Below, one piece after another: positions 1 through 11,527 of a stretch of 64,000 nucleotides of DNA; the first letter of the stretch is position 1, and each line of letters starts with the position of its first letter. Below the pieces are notes generated by a model. It saw only the letters and a program-made list of their open reading frames with translations, made no database searches and was not told where the DNA came from. This DNA comes from Exobasidium rhododendri (Eukaryota; Basidiomycota; Exobasidiomycetes; Exobasidiales; Exobasidiaceae), in the NCBI GenBank assembly GCA_026210745.1, contig CP110630.1, positions 5,766,001-5,830,000 on the forward strand, read 5' to 3'. Position numbers and translations under genes: made by a program.

Positions 1-834
1 ATGGAGATGAGATCAACATCGTGGGCGGCCGTCACTTGAGTGTCGAGATGTCGTTGCTACATCAAGCTTCTTCTTCTTCTTCTTCATCATCTTCTTCCGT
101 GTTGCCACCCGTCACGAGATCCTTCACACCAAACGATTTGCATCTCCACCCACAAAGTCGACTTCACCTCATCACCGGTCCGAATATGGGCGGAAAGAGT
201 ACGCTGTTGCGAATGATTTCCATCATCACGATCCTCGCACAGATCGGCAGCTTTGTACCGGCTGCTTCTTGTCAGATCGGGATTGTCGATCAGATCTTCT
301 CAAGAATCGGAGCGCATGATTCTATCAACACGGAAAAGTCGACTTTCATGGTAGAGATGCTCGAGGTGGCCGAATTCCTCAAAAGGAGCACGAGAAAGAG
401 TCTGATCATTTGCGATGAGATTGGAAGAGGAACAGATCACAAGACGGGCATTGCTATTGCGTTCGCTACTGCTTTGCACTTGCTAGATCATGTTCAGTGC
501 AAATGCTTGTTTGCTACACACCTGTACAGAGTGGGCGACATGTTGCACGGCAGATCTGGTGTTGACTTCTTTTGTACCGATTTGAAGGAGGTGGACGTGA
601 GTGATCCGCTTCGTTTGTGTGTAAGCAGTCTGTTGGTGTCCCTCACTGATATGCTCATGCTTCCCTTTTTCTTTTCTTTATTAGGGCGAGATCTCCTTTT
701 CACACAAGCTACGACCAGGTCTCAATCGTAATTCACACGGACTCAGTATTGCTCGCTTAGCAGGTGTGCCGAACAGCGTCCTCAAAATAGCACAAGATAC
801 GCTTGATGATCTTCAGAATAATGTTATTGAATGA
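1..834 (+). CDS. MSH1: MutS homologue, MSH1-type, C-terminal part (5' truncated by window)
   Basis: Mismatch-recognition ATPase of the MutS family; the mitochondrial MSH1 type is the best fit. Only the C-terminal ATPase domain is in the window, read from base 3 in frame. It shows the pre-Walker IVGGRHLSVE segment, Walker A GPNMGGKST, the STFMVEMLE signature, Walker B IICDEIGRG and the FATHLY switch. One intron (about 596-685, GTGAGT...TTAG) precedes the last exon, which reads GEISFSHKLRPG and ends at 832-834 with the usual SYGLS-like SHGLSIARLAGVP segment. A serine run of about ten residues, encoded by TCT/TCA repeats, sits between LLHQA and the FTPND strand. The gene is convergent with FUR1, with 66 bp between the stops. 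Assignment to MSH1 rather than another MSH rests on remembered family patterns, so paralogue identity is moderately certain; MutS itself is certain. Confidence 0.88.
67..98 (+). repeat. TCT/TCA serine-codon microsatellite
   Basis: Run of TTC/TCT triplets with two TCA interruptions, in frame inside the MSH1 ATPase domain and read as a polyserine loop. Confidence 0.85.
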
Positions 835-900
835 GTGGAGCATGTAGAAGTATTGGTCGCCGCTACTAGTCGAAGTCACAAGAAGGGATAAAGAATCCTT

Positions 901-2155
<1,255 letters not shown>

Positions 2156-2511
2156 GATACCTTCAAGAAGATCTCCCTGTCCGTCTGATGAGGTTAAGAG
2201 AGGGATGGTAGAGTGTGGAGAGGGCTGGCAAGGATGTTCACTCGAAGTTCACTATTATCGACCCTGCCCGCAATTGCTGCCGCTATCTTTGACATTCTAA
2301 TCGACAAGCGCCTTGGCTCCTCTGACAGGTCCAGACAAGAGCACACGAAGGCGACTGGGCCGAGACGGGTTTTTTTAAAGTTAAGCTCACGCGAGGAGGT
2401 ACAACGAGAATCAAGAATGGTTGGACAATAGTCTTAATTGCTGCGAGGGCCACCTCCCCTCACCACCAACATGGCCGCCATCAATGCGCATGTTACGGTG
2501 ATAAGAGCGAG
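2156..2511. other. Intergenic, FUR1 promoter
   Basis: 356 bp between FUR1 start and the panB stop. No convincing coding sequence, RNA or repeat seen. Confidence 0.6.
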
Positions 2512-3941
2512 CTATAGGAGATCTTGCGGCGACGGGGAGTCCTTGTCGAAATCATCAAGTATCGCCCTGAAGGCAGCCCATTCCTCCTTCTTCATCTTGT
2601 ACCCCTCTTCGTCGCTGGGAAAGCGGCGATTTTTGACAGCTTGGACATACGCCTGAACAGCTGCCAATCGAATCATGCCAATCGTGCTACCGCCCGTCAC
2701 TTGCTTTGCGAATCCTCGAACGAAGCGTGGAGGGTTCGGCCAGAGATCAGAATCGAGAATGGAAGAGGAAGTGTGTCCATCTACGTTGTTTCCTACATGC
2801 TTTTGATCTTGACCTTGATGCTGCTGTCCTTGTTGCCGCAAATTGGCCAGGACGTGAAGTGGGGAACTGCACTCTCCCATAATATCATCTTGAACCAGTA
2901 CTTGACCATCGCAACCTTGCCCTCCTCCGATCCCGATAGTAGCCATTTGAAGTCGCTTCGAGACCTCTGCTCCGACTCGATTAGGAATGCATTCGAGAAC
3001 AGCGCTGAATGCTCCCGCTTCCTCTAGTAGTAAGGCGGATTGTAGTATGTCAAAGGCCGCATGTGCAGTCCTACCTTGTAGCTGAAAAGCGCTACTAGAA
3101 GACGCTCTTTGAGGTTGTAGACCGACGTGCGCCATGACCGGCATACCAAAGGAAGTCAATCTATCCACGAGTGGTAGTATTTCATCGGAGCCTTCAATCT
3201 TGACACCATCAGCTCCACCTTTCTGAACCAAGGCTGTAGCAGCTTCGACGGCCGCCTCCAGTGATAGTTGCGCGATGCCGTAAGGTAAATCAGCGATTAG
3301 AAGAGGAACAGGTGGTACGTTTGGCTGATTTAACGCTGCGTGTCGAAGACCCCTCGAAACAGCTTGTAGATGGTGTAGCATCGCTTCTAGAGAAAGACGC
3401 TGAGTCGTTCGTAGACCCAGTGCGACATTAGCAAGGCTGTCCCCAACTAGGCAAATGTCCACCGGCGCTCCTCTCAAAGCTAGTGCTGATGGATAGTCGT
3501 ATGCAGTCAAGACGGCACTGAATAGGCCACAAACGCTTCAGCACAAGGATGATGAAGTCTTTGGCAAGAGAATATATTCGTGACTCACATTGGCTCTCCC
3601 CTCGCCTTTGATTCTGCTATGCTAGACACTGTCACTGAGACTTCGCTTGCAGGTAGGTTTGGCAACCCTTTGCTGGCTCGTTCGCTCCTTTTCCTCCTCC
3701 CCTCATCTGGTTCTTCAGCGTCCTGTCCAGGAGCCCATGCACTGTGTCTCGAAGGAGCTGATGTAAAGTATCGCTTCTCTTTTTGTTTCCCGACTGCTTT
3801 CGCGCTTCTGGCTTGGCTTGTTGGTCGAGCGGACGAGACGCCGATCAAAGTACTCTGATAAAACAAGCTTCCGACAAGCGAGTGAGCATGATTCAGTAGC
3901 GACGCGCCCATCACCGACGTAGAGGCAATAGAGGAGGCCAT
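2512..3941 (-). CDS. ECM31: Ketopantoate hydroxymethyltransferase (3-methyl-2-oxobutanoate hydroxymethyltransferase)
   Basis: First committed step of pantothenate and CoA synthesis: transfers a hydroxymethyl group from methylene-tetrahydrofolate to 2-oxoisovalerate. Two exons, 3941-3589 and 3517-2512 (452 aa), with a 71-nt intron whose removal joins GEPI to AVLTAYDYPSA. Conserved PanB blocks follow: VGDSLANVALG, ADLPYG, DGVKIEG, MAHVGLQPQ and TIGIGGGQGCDGQVLV. The N-terminal 110 or so residues are basic and serine-rich, consistent with mitochondrial import. The first ATG in frame lies at 4055, but a TATA-like stretch at about 4059-4066 makes the ATG at 3941 (MASSIAST) more likely. The C-terminal region carries a glutamine/serine-rich insert before the final helices. 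Confidence 0.9.
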
Positions 3942-4465
3942 TGCTGTGAGCTTGCGTGTCGAACAATGAGATTGAAAGGTGCAGCACCGTCTCTGGCTAG
4001 CCCTGTCGACCCTTTTTCGAGAAACGACGGTGTTGGTTGAAAGTCGAAAAGTCAAACGCTACATATAAATTAAAGAAGAAGAAATGGGCCAAAGCAAAAA
4101 GGAGAAGGTATAGGATTTCTTTCTTACATCTCCGCCTTCTCCACTTCGGGCAACACACCGTGTATGTTGGAACCTGAAAGAGGAAAGTACCGCCGTGAAT
4201 TAGTAAAGTTCAAGTCGAATAAAACGTGGAGTGGTGGTCGAGTCACCCCGCCCTTTCTTTCTATCTCGCTTTCACTCACGGCCGCTCAACAGTATAATTG
4301 AGCGAGGCGCCTAAGACGTCAATCTTAATGTCGACATCCTGTCATTGCGAGATGTTGCTGCATATCAATAGAGTACAAAGGGTGACTACATAGAGTACAG
4401 TACAGGAGAATTCTGAGCAGAGAGGTGATGCGAGTAAGAGCGGGACAATGGCTGTGAAGCTGTCT
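3942..4465. other. Intergenic, panB promoter and ABC transporter 3' flank
   Basis: 524 bp with no supported gene. An AT-rich TATA-like stretch at about 4059-4066 is oriented toward panB. Confidence 0.5.
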
Positions 4466-7400
4466 CTAGATCTGCGCCTCGATCAAGTCCAAGTAACGGC
4501 CTCTTCTACTGATCAGATCCGAGTGAGAGCCACTTTCCACAATCTTGCCATCTTCGACAACATGAATGATGTTACAGTTTCGAATGGTCGAAAGGCGATG
4601 GGCGACGGTTAGTGTAGTCCTGCCAACGCTTGCATTATCCAGTGCCTTTTGAACACTGACTTCACTTTGAGCATCCAAGGCAGAAGTCGCTTCGTCCAGC
4701 AACAGAATTCTCGGCTTCTTTATCAACGCTCGTGCAATACAAATCCTCTGCTTTTGCCCGCCACTCAACTGTGAGCCTTTCTGTCCAATCTCTGTCTCGA
4801 AGCCTTCAGGTAATCCTCGAATGAAGTCGGCGATGCACGCTTCCTCACAACATGCTTCCACCTCCTCGTTACTGACGTGCTGCCCCTTTGCGGCTCCCAA
4901 CAACAGATTGAAGCGGATAGTTCCTTGGTATAGACAGGCATCCTGAGAAACGTAGCTCATCTCACTTCGCAGCACATCCAAATCGATCGCTCGAATGTCT
5001 TCGTTGCCAACAGTAATTGTACCACTGTATGGATCGTAGAAGCGCTGCACCATTTGCAGAATGGTACTCTTGCCGCTTCCACTGGTGCCGCAGAATGCGT
5101 GGCTTTGACCGGCATGGATGGTCAGATTGAGATTCGTGATGGCAGGATGCGTAGGCCGTTGAGGGTAACGCAACTCGACATCCTTGAACACAATGTCCTG
5201 TTGAAACCATTCGCCCGCTTCTTTGCCGATAGCATCGTTGCCAGCACTCCTCGGCTCCAGCACTTCAATCTTCGCCTTGCGCTCAAACCAGACACACAAC
5301 GTCTTGAAGGCAGCAGCAGCTCTGCCAAAGTCTCCGGTGAAGGTGAAGATTCGTCCGGCGCTGAAGACGCTGATGATACCTGCTTCAAAGATAGCATAGA
5401 GGGCGGTGACGGAAAGAGTGTCTTCTGATCGCAGCTTTCCTCCGTAGTAGAAGATCAGCGCGGCAGTGGCAAACACGGCTGCTTGAGAGATGGAGAAGCC
5501 ACCAGCTCCGTAGAGGAGGAACTTGTTCTGCTTGGGCGTGTTTGATTTCGATTGCTCGTCAAATATTCGAAGCGTTTCTCTCTCCCTGCCTAACGCCACA
5601 ATCTCCTTGATGCCGCTCACATTTTCGGAGATGAAAGATGAGGCTGTCGAGGAAGGTCCTTGCAGGCTTGTCTCATAGCGCTCCAAGAAGGCGACATTGA
5701 TCCAACCACTGAAGAAGAGCACAACGACGGGTGACAGGCAGACGAAAGCCGCTTTCCAGTTGAGCACAAAGGCTAGGATGACGGAGCCGACCAGATTGGC
5801 GAGAGAGATGATAATCTGTGACAGTATCAATCCGGTAGCTGCCGAGATACTGGCAGAGTGGCTTGTCATATCAGCAGCCAACGCTCCACTTGCATTCTCA
5901 CGACGATCAAAAAAGCCGATCTCCTGTGTCATCAACGAAGATAACGCCCTCTTCTTCAGGTGCCTGCTCATCTCCTCCGAGGCACTCTCTAGGAAGTACG
6001 ACTGCACGACGATCAGCAAGAGATCGGCAATGGCCATGCAAAGGAACACGAGAGACCAGAGTTTCGTGCCGCTGCGGATGAGAGCGGGTGTCGGCTGATC
6101 GAGTGCGTCGACGGCGTATCCGGTGATCAGTCCGGAGAGCGGAAAGACGGCACCAGCTATAATCGCACCAATGATTCCAATAGCAAATTCATACTTGTGA
6201 CGACTGAGCAAAGCCACAAAGTTCTTGCCCAAATGCCTTGGATTTTCTTCCTCCTTTCCAACCTTGCTTTCTCCCGGCCCGAATGTATCGTCAGCGACAC
6301 CTTCCGATTGGGGCAAATCTTGCATGGGAGCCTTGTTGTGCATGATGGGTGTTGCCTTGTTGAGTTGCACTTGAGTCGCAGACGCTTCAGCGGTGTGTTC
6401 GACTTGACTGAATGCAATCGATCGACCGGACACGATTCTCCCAGCATGATCAGAAGCACGACTGCCTCGATGTTGCATCAACGGTCGCTGCTGTGCCGGT
6501 GCTGGTGAGGCAAACGAGTCGCTCTCCAATGGGAAGATCGTACTCGTCGCGACTTTGGTCGTCGCACCGTCCTGATCGAGATCTACTTGACTTTCCTTGT
6601 CACTGTTGGAAGACATCGAGTCGACCGCTCTGCCTTCTTGCTCTGAGTCAGCGTCAGTCTCCACTAGCGCTCGCTGATGCATGACCATCTCTCGATAAGT
6701 TTGGTTTTTCCTCCTCTTTTCCATCAATTCGACGTGTGTTCCCTGATCCACCACGCTTCCATTCTTCATCACTACAATCTTGTCAGCCTTTTCGACTGTG
6801 CTCAACCGATGAGCTATCAAACAGATCGTCATGCCTCTTTCCTTGTGCTCATCTTGCAACATCAGTCGAATCTTTTCTTCGGTGTTGCTGTCGATGGCTG
6901 ATGTCCCTTCATCGATGACGAGCACTTTGGGCTGTCTGACGAGCGCCCTGGCAAGACTCAGTCTCTGTCGTTGACCACCAGACAGCAGTCCCGTCTTGCC
7001 CCCACTGACATCGGTGTCCATTCCTTCTGGCAACTTTTCGACAAAGTCCAACGCTTGCGCCTTTCGCAGAGCGTCTTTGACCTTTTCTCGGATGATCAAC
7101 GTTCGAGCTCTCACTTCTTCGCTGGCCTCCTTCATGCCATCTATGTCTGGTCGGTACGCCCACTCTGTGCCCGACAGACCTGAAGCGACATTTTCAAAGA
7201 TACTCGCAGTGAATATTTGCGGATCCTGTCGCACTATGGCAATCTGACTTCGCAACCACCTCAGATTCAGCTTCCTTACGTCGTGCCCCGAGTACGAGAC
7301 GGTCCCACTTCCTTGGACCCTTTCTACTTCTTTGGAGTTCCTTCCTTCCTCTACCTTTCCCTCTAGTGAAGTCTTATCGTGACTCCTCTTCAGGGACTTT

Positions 7401-8908
7401 TTCTCCTCCTTCGCTTCTGCTTTAGCGTCTTGCTTCTTCTCCTCTGCCTGGATCTTGGCGTCGGAGGCAACTGGTATATTGGCTGTTTCCGGGTCGTACT
7501 CTCGTAAGAGCAAGGAAGTGATCGTACTCTTCCCTGATCCACTCGGCCCGACCAGGGCAGTCACCTTGCCTTCTTCTAGAGTGATACTGACGTCGCGCAG
7601 GCTGGCGTTGTTGGGTCGACTAGGGTATGCAAAAGTGACGTTGGCCACTTCAAACTCGGACTTGACTTGCAAAGCAGGCAGTCTGAGGCCACCGCGCTCT
7701 CGTACGTCAATCTTTGGCTCCCTTTCGATAGCTCGTCGAACCAGATTCAGCGCTGACATTGCTTCAAAGATGCCGGAAATATGAGGTACGGCTGATGAGA
7801 AAGCGAACAAGGAGTTGATCAGATTCCAAAAAGCTGTCAGGCCATTTCCAAGATCCAAACTGCCATCTGCTGTGTGTAGACCGATGAACCAGAACGCTGC
7901 ACTGTAGACGAGAAAGAGACTAAAGTAGACTATCCCTGCCTCTAGACCTCTGATCATAGCTTTCTGCTTTCCAAATCGTGCTGATTTGCCGAGCATGTCT
8001 TTGCTGTACTTGTCGAGAAGAGCATTCGACATTCCAAAGCTTTGCACGATTCGCATCGAGCCGAAAATCTCCTCGACGAAGGAGCTCGCCCTCCCCTCCA
8101 GGCGCAACGCAGGAGCGCCAACCTTTTCTGTCGCCATGGCGAGAAGGGTGAAGACAGCCAAGACTATAGGGACAATAGTAAAGAGGAATCCAGTCACCCT
8201 AGCAGCTACACTGAATCCGATGATAAGTGAACAGATCAGGATCGTTGTTGTCCAAATAGAGAAACCTAGCTTTTCACCGAAACCTGTGCGAATGACGTGA
8301 ATCTCCTTTCCAGCATGCGTCGCAACCTCTCCTGCGCCGTGTGTGTCAAAGTAGGAAGCGTCTTGCGAGAGAACAGAAGCCACATAGCTGTGTCGAAGTC
8401 TTTTGGTCAGATCGTTGGAAGCCATGACGAAGCAGATTTGGAAGATCCACGTCATGATGAGACAGAGGGCCGCAGTCACAATGAGAATGATAGCTGCAAA
8501 GTCACTGGCATGACGAATGGCAGGTGGTGCTGCCCCCTCTGTGATTCGATTAGACCAATACAGGCCGTAGACGAGATCCAGGATAGGAAAACTAGCAAAC
8601 CCTCCTATGATGGCAGCGATGGTGCCGATGATGTACAGTATGATGGGATGAAAGAAGAAAGCGCGAGGTGATCGTAGTGGTGAATCTATCGGTGGTGCAA
8701 AGGAGAGCAAATAGAAGAAGATCGGTAGGCTGCTCGAATGTGATTGAAGCGTTTCTTCATCTTCTTCCTGTTTGCGACTTTGACAGGATTGCACCACAGT
8801 GGCGGGATGGAAGGCGTGCTCGTCGGAAGGTGAACCAGCTGGCATGGTGTCTCTTCCTTTGACGGTGTAGAGGAGAGTGGGATCAACAGTCGCACGGAGG
8901 ATGGCCAA
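4466..8908 (-). CDS. Full-size ABC exporter, ABCB/MDR type (possibly Ste6-like)
   Basis: Single-exon 1480-aa membrane exporter with a TMD-NBD-TMD-NBD layout. TMD1 spans about residues 85-390. NBD1 shows FAYPSRPN, Walker A GPSGSGKST (about 453-461), Q-loop VRQDP, signature LLSGGQRQR, Walker B VLVIDEGTSAID and H-loop IAHRLS. NBD2 shows Walker A GTSGSGKST, Q-loop VSQDA, signature QLSGGQKQR, Walker B LLLDEATSALD and VAHRLS. Both sites keep the catalytic glutamate, though the NBD1 motif has Gly where Ala is usual. A charged insert of about 60 residues (475-535, rich in Lys/Glu/Ala) interrupts NBD1 between Walker A and the Q-loop. Substrate is unknown: drug, lipopeptide or a mating-factor peptide are all possible. 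The start could also be the Met at 8845. No intron is needed. Confidence 0.88.
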   Translation of the reverse strand: MAILRATVDPTLLYTVKGRDTMPAGSPSDEHAFHPATVVQSCQSRKQEEDEETLQSHSSSLPIFFYLLSFAPPIDSPLRSPRAFFFHPIILYIIGTIAAIIGGFASFPILDLVYGLYWSNRITEGAAPPAIRHASDFAAIILIVTAALCLIMTWIFQICFVMASNDLTKRLRHSYVASVLSQDASYFDTHGAGEVATHAGKEIHVIRTGFGEKLGFSIWTTTILICSLIIGFSVAARVTGFLFTIVPIVLAVFTLLAMATEKVGAPALRLEGRASSFVEEIFGSMRIVQSFGMSNALLDKYSKDMLGKSARFGKQKAMIRGLEAGIVYFSLFLVYSAAFWFIGLHTADGSLDLGNGLTAFWNLINSLFAFSSAVPHISGIFEAMSALNLVRRAIEREPKIDVRERGGLRLPALQVKSEFEVANVTFAYPSRPNNASLRDVSITLEEGKVTALVGPSGSGKSTITSLLLREYDPETANIPVASDAKIQAEEKKQDAKAEAKEEKKSLKRSHDKTSLEGKVEEGRNSKEVERVQGSGTVSYSGHDVRKLNLRWLRSQIAIVRQDPQIFTASIFENVASGLSGTEWAYRPDIDGMKEASEEVRARTLIIREKVKDALRKAQALDFVEKLPEGMDTDVSGGKTGLLSGGQRQRLSLARALVRQPKVLVIDEGTSAIDSNTEEKIRLMLQDEHKERGMTICLIAHRLSTVEKADKIVVMKNGSVVDQGTHVELMEKRRKNQTYREMVMHQRALVETDADSEQEGRAVDSMSSNSDKESQVDLDQDGATTKVATSTIFPLESDSFASPAPAQQRPLMQHRGSRASDHAGRIVSGRSIAFSQVEHTAEASATQVQLNKATPIMHNKAPMQDLPQSEGVADDTFGPGESKVGKEEENPRHLGKNFVALLSRHKYEFAIGIIGAIIAGAVFPLSGLITGYAVDALDQPTPALIRSGTKLWSLVFLCMAIADLLLIVVQSYFLESASEEMSRHLKKRALSSLMTQEIGFFDRRENASGALAADMTSHSASISAATGLILSQIIISLANLVGSVILAFVLNWKAAFVCLSPVVVLFFSGWINVAFLERYETSLQGPSSTASSFISENVSGIKEIVALGRERETLRIFDEQSKSNTPKQNKFLLYGAGGFSISQAAVFATAALIFYYGGKLRSEDTLSVTALYAIFEAGIISVFSAGRIFTFTGDFGRAAAAFKTLCVWFERKAKIEVLEPRSAGNDAIGKEAGEWFQQDIVFKDVELRYPQRPTHPAITNLNLTIHAGQSHAFCGTSGSGKSTILQMVQRFYDPYSGTITVGNEDIRAIDLDVLRSEMSYVSQDACLYQGTIRFNLLLGAAKGQHVSNEEVEACCEEACIADFIRGLPEGFETEIGQKGSQLSGGQKQRICIARALIKKPRILLLDEATSALDAQSEVSVQKALDNASVGRTTLTVAHRLSTIRNCNIIHVVEDGKIVESGSHSDLISRRGRYLDLIEAQI

Positions 8909-9685
8909 GATACGTCCTTGCTAGATGCGCCTTCACATGCAGCATGGTCCTTTGGTGAGTCACAGTGTCTGTCAGGTAATCAGTACACATACGATTTTGC
9001 CAAGGGAAAATTTCACGCGTTCTGTAAACGATTCGCTTGAATTTCTTCTCAAAAGTGCTGAGCCAAGAAACGGGAGATCCGACCGTGCGGGGAAGCTACA
9101 ATGGATGAAATCTCGATTCAGCCGGGGCTCAGCTTGAAGGCTTGGAAGGAAGGAAGGGGCCTACATAATACTGCCAAGGGTTTATTCGACGAGCGGACCC
9201 CTCCAACGGTTCTAAGAGTCTCTTCCATACATAGATGATCCTGATCCCCCCCACCCAATTTCACTTTGTTCTTTTCCACGCTTCTAGCATATCACTCAAA
9301 GACGCTTGTGATCAGATGGTAGGACAATCTCCCCCACTAGCAGAAAAACCATAAAGGAGCTAAGACTTGATACGTGACGGGGTGCCGCGAAGGAAGAGCT
9401 ACGACCAAGGTGAAAGCGCGCTCGGTGGCCCTCATTTCGTTCGAGTATAACTGCCTACGAGCTGCATATATTGGCCTAGTCTTCCACTTCGCACATTGTG
9501 ATGGGCTGAGTGAGGACAGAGCGGCGGCGGCGGTGGCGGGAGGCGGGGCGGTACTTATTGTGATGGCAGGAGAAGTGAAGACGGAATGACTCTGTTTCTT
9601 CATAAAGGGGTTGCCCACCTCGACAGCGTTCTCCCTCCCCCTCGAAAAGGACACTCCCACCTCCGCTATTTACTCCCGCTTTACC
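8909..9685. other. Intergenic, divergent promoter region (ABC exporter / GH47)
   Basis: 777 bp between divergent starts. Purine-rich patches (around 9140-9160) and a CATATATTGG stretch near 9460; no gene seen. Confidence 0.5.
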
Positions 9686-11348
9686 ATGAAAGTACTTTGC
9701 TGTGCCAATCTGGTGCTGATCGGCACTGTATCGTCTTTCCTCCTACTCCCCTCCAGTGTCCAAGCTTCCAAAATCCAGAGCAGTCAGGCAAAAGCTGATT
9801 TCACTCGAGCCAACGCTGTCAAGGCCTCCTTCCAGAGCAGCTTCAACGACTATCTCAAATATGCTAAGGGAGCAGACGAGCTTTCACCCCTCTCCAAGAG
9901 CAGTGTAGGCGGCCTCGGGAATTGGGGAGCGACTTACATCGATGCACTGACCACCGCTCATGTCATGGGCCTCCATGCCGTCGTGGAAGACGGTGTCAAT
10001 TTTGCCAAAAACGTCGACTTCTCCCATACAAAGCAAACGGAGATCAGCTTATTCGAGACAAACATTCGATACCTGGCTTCACTCTTGTCGCTCTATGAAC
10101 TCACCGGAAAGAAGGACAAGGCCCTCATTGCACAGGCCAAAGTGGTCGGCGATCATCTACTGACAGGGTGGCAAGGTGCCAACGACATTCCATACAACAC
10201 ACTGCTGAACTGGAACAGCTTTGGAGTGCCAGACACATCGACAGCCGCTTTGATTGCTGAAGGAGGTACTTTGCTGCTCGAATTCGACAGACTATCAAAG
10301 TACACAGGTGATAGCACGTATCTCGAGCACGCTGAACGTTCCATGAAAGCTATAATCAGCTCCAAGGCCGTGTTTCCTGGTTTGTATGGACAGTCCATCA
10401 ACCCAGAGAACAACACACCAAACGACAGCTACGTCACATGGGGAGGTGGCTCAGACAGCTTCTTCGAATATCTTTCCAAATACAGTCAATTGATTGGTAG
10501 TTCGGACACGTATTTGCCCACCTGGGTCGATAGTGTCAAGTCGAGCATCTCTCATCTGCTCACCAGACCGAGTGGAACGAAAGCAAATGTCCTGTTCCTC
10601 AGCGACTACAACAACACAGTCATTCCCAAATACTCGCACTTGGGCTGCTTTGCACCAGGCAATTGGATCTTGGGTGGCAAGATGCTGAACAACGATGACA
10701 TCTTTCAGTATGGTCTAGAATTGGCGGCCGGTTGCATTCACACGTACACCTCTACCGTCACTGGAATTGGCCCTGAGTCATTTGCTTTCAAGACGAATAG
10801 CGGCGGCACGAACAAAGTGAACATTTACGATGAGACTTTTTACCAACAGTACGGGTTCAACTATCGGGTCGTCACTTATGTCTTGCGACCTGAAGTGCTA
10901 GAGTCCGTCTTCTATGCCTATCGAACTACAGGCGACTCTCACTGGCAAGATCTCGCCTGGGCTGCCTTTAAGAGCATCAAGAAGCATTGCAAGGCACCTG
11001 CTGCTTTGGCGAGTCTCGTTGCTGTCAACGTCACCCAGCCGGTACAAATGGACGACAGTGAGAGCTTCCTCTATGCAGGTGAGTCCAATGGTAGTCGTCT
11101 CGTTCTCATGAGAAAGAATCCAAGACTCATACTGACGTCGCCATTCCTCTCTTCTAGAACTGTACAAGTATTTGTTTCTCATCTTCGACGATCCTGGCAA
11201 CATCAGCCTGGACACCCACGTCTTCAATACAGAGGGACACCCCTTCGAGCTGGACAACCCAAACGCCGAATACTCTTCAATAGACGTAGGTCAACTGCCC
11301 TCGCCATCTTTTCGTCGATCCAACGCTCGTCGAGGAGCAGTGGTCTAG
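9686..11348 (+). CDS. Secreted glycoside hydrolase family 47 (class I alpha-1,2-mannosidase)
   Basis: Trims alpha-1,2-linked mannose from N-glycans or mannan; probably secreted or resident in the secretory path. Exons 9686-11078 and 11158-11348 give 527 aa. The ATG at 9686 begins a signal peptide (MKVLCCANLVLIG, then a hydrophobic run ending near VQA). Family blocks: GATYIDALTTAHVMGL, SLFETNIRYLASLLS, EGGTLLLEF, YVTWGGGSDSFFEYL, the cysteine pair HLGCFAPGNW and AAGCIHTY, GPESFAF, RPEVLESVFYAYR and, after the intron, ELYKYLFLIF and FNTEGHPFEL, which carries the calcium-site Thr. A further intron near 11285 (possible GTAGGT donor) cannot be excluded, so the last 20 residues are uncertain. Convergent with ERT1, stops 179 bp apart. 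Confidence 0.9.
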
Positions 11349-11527
11349 AACGTGGCAGAGCGCGCCCTCGTCACGAAGCTCTCTTCCTCTCTCCAGCCAG
11401 CTCCATACCAATCGAGTCAGACAGACACACACACAGTTCAGGTATCTTAGATAATGACAATAGCAAATACTCTTACAACTTTAATGCAACGACGATATGT
11501 TGATACAATGGTGTGTTCGCTCATCTT

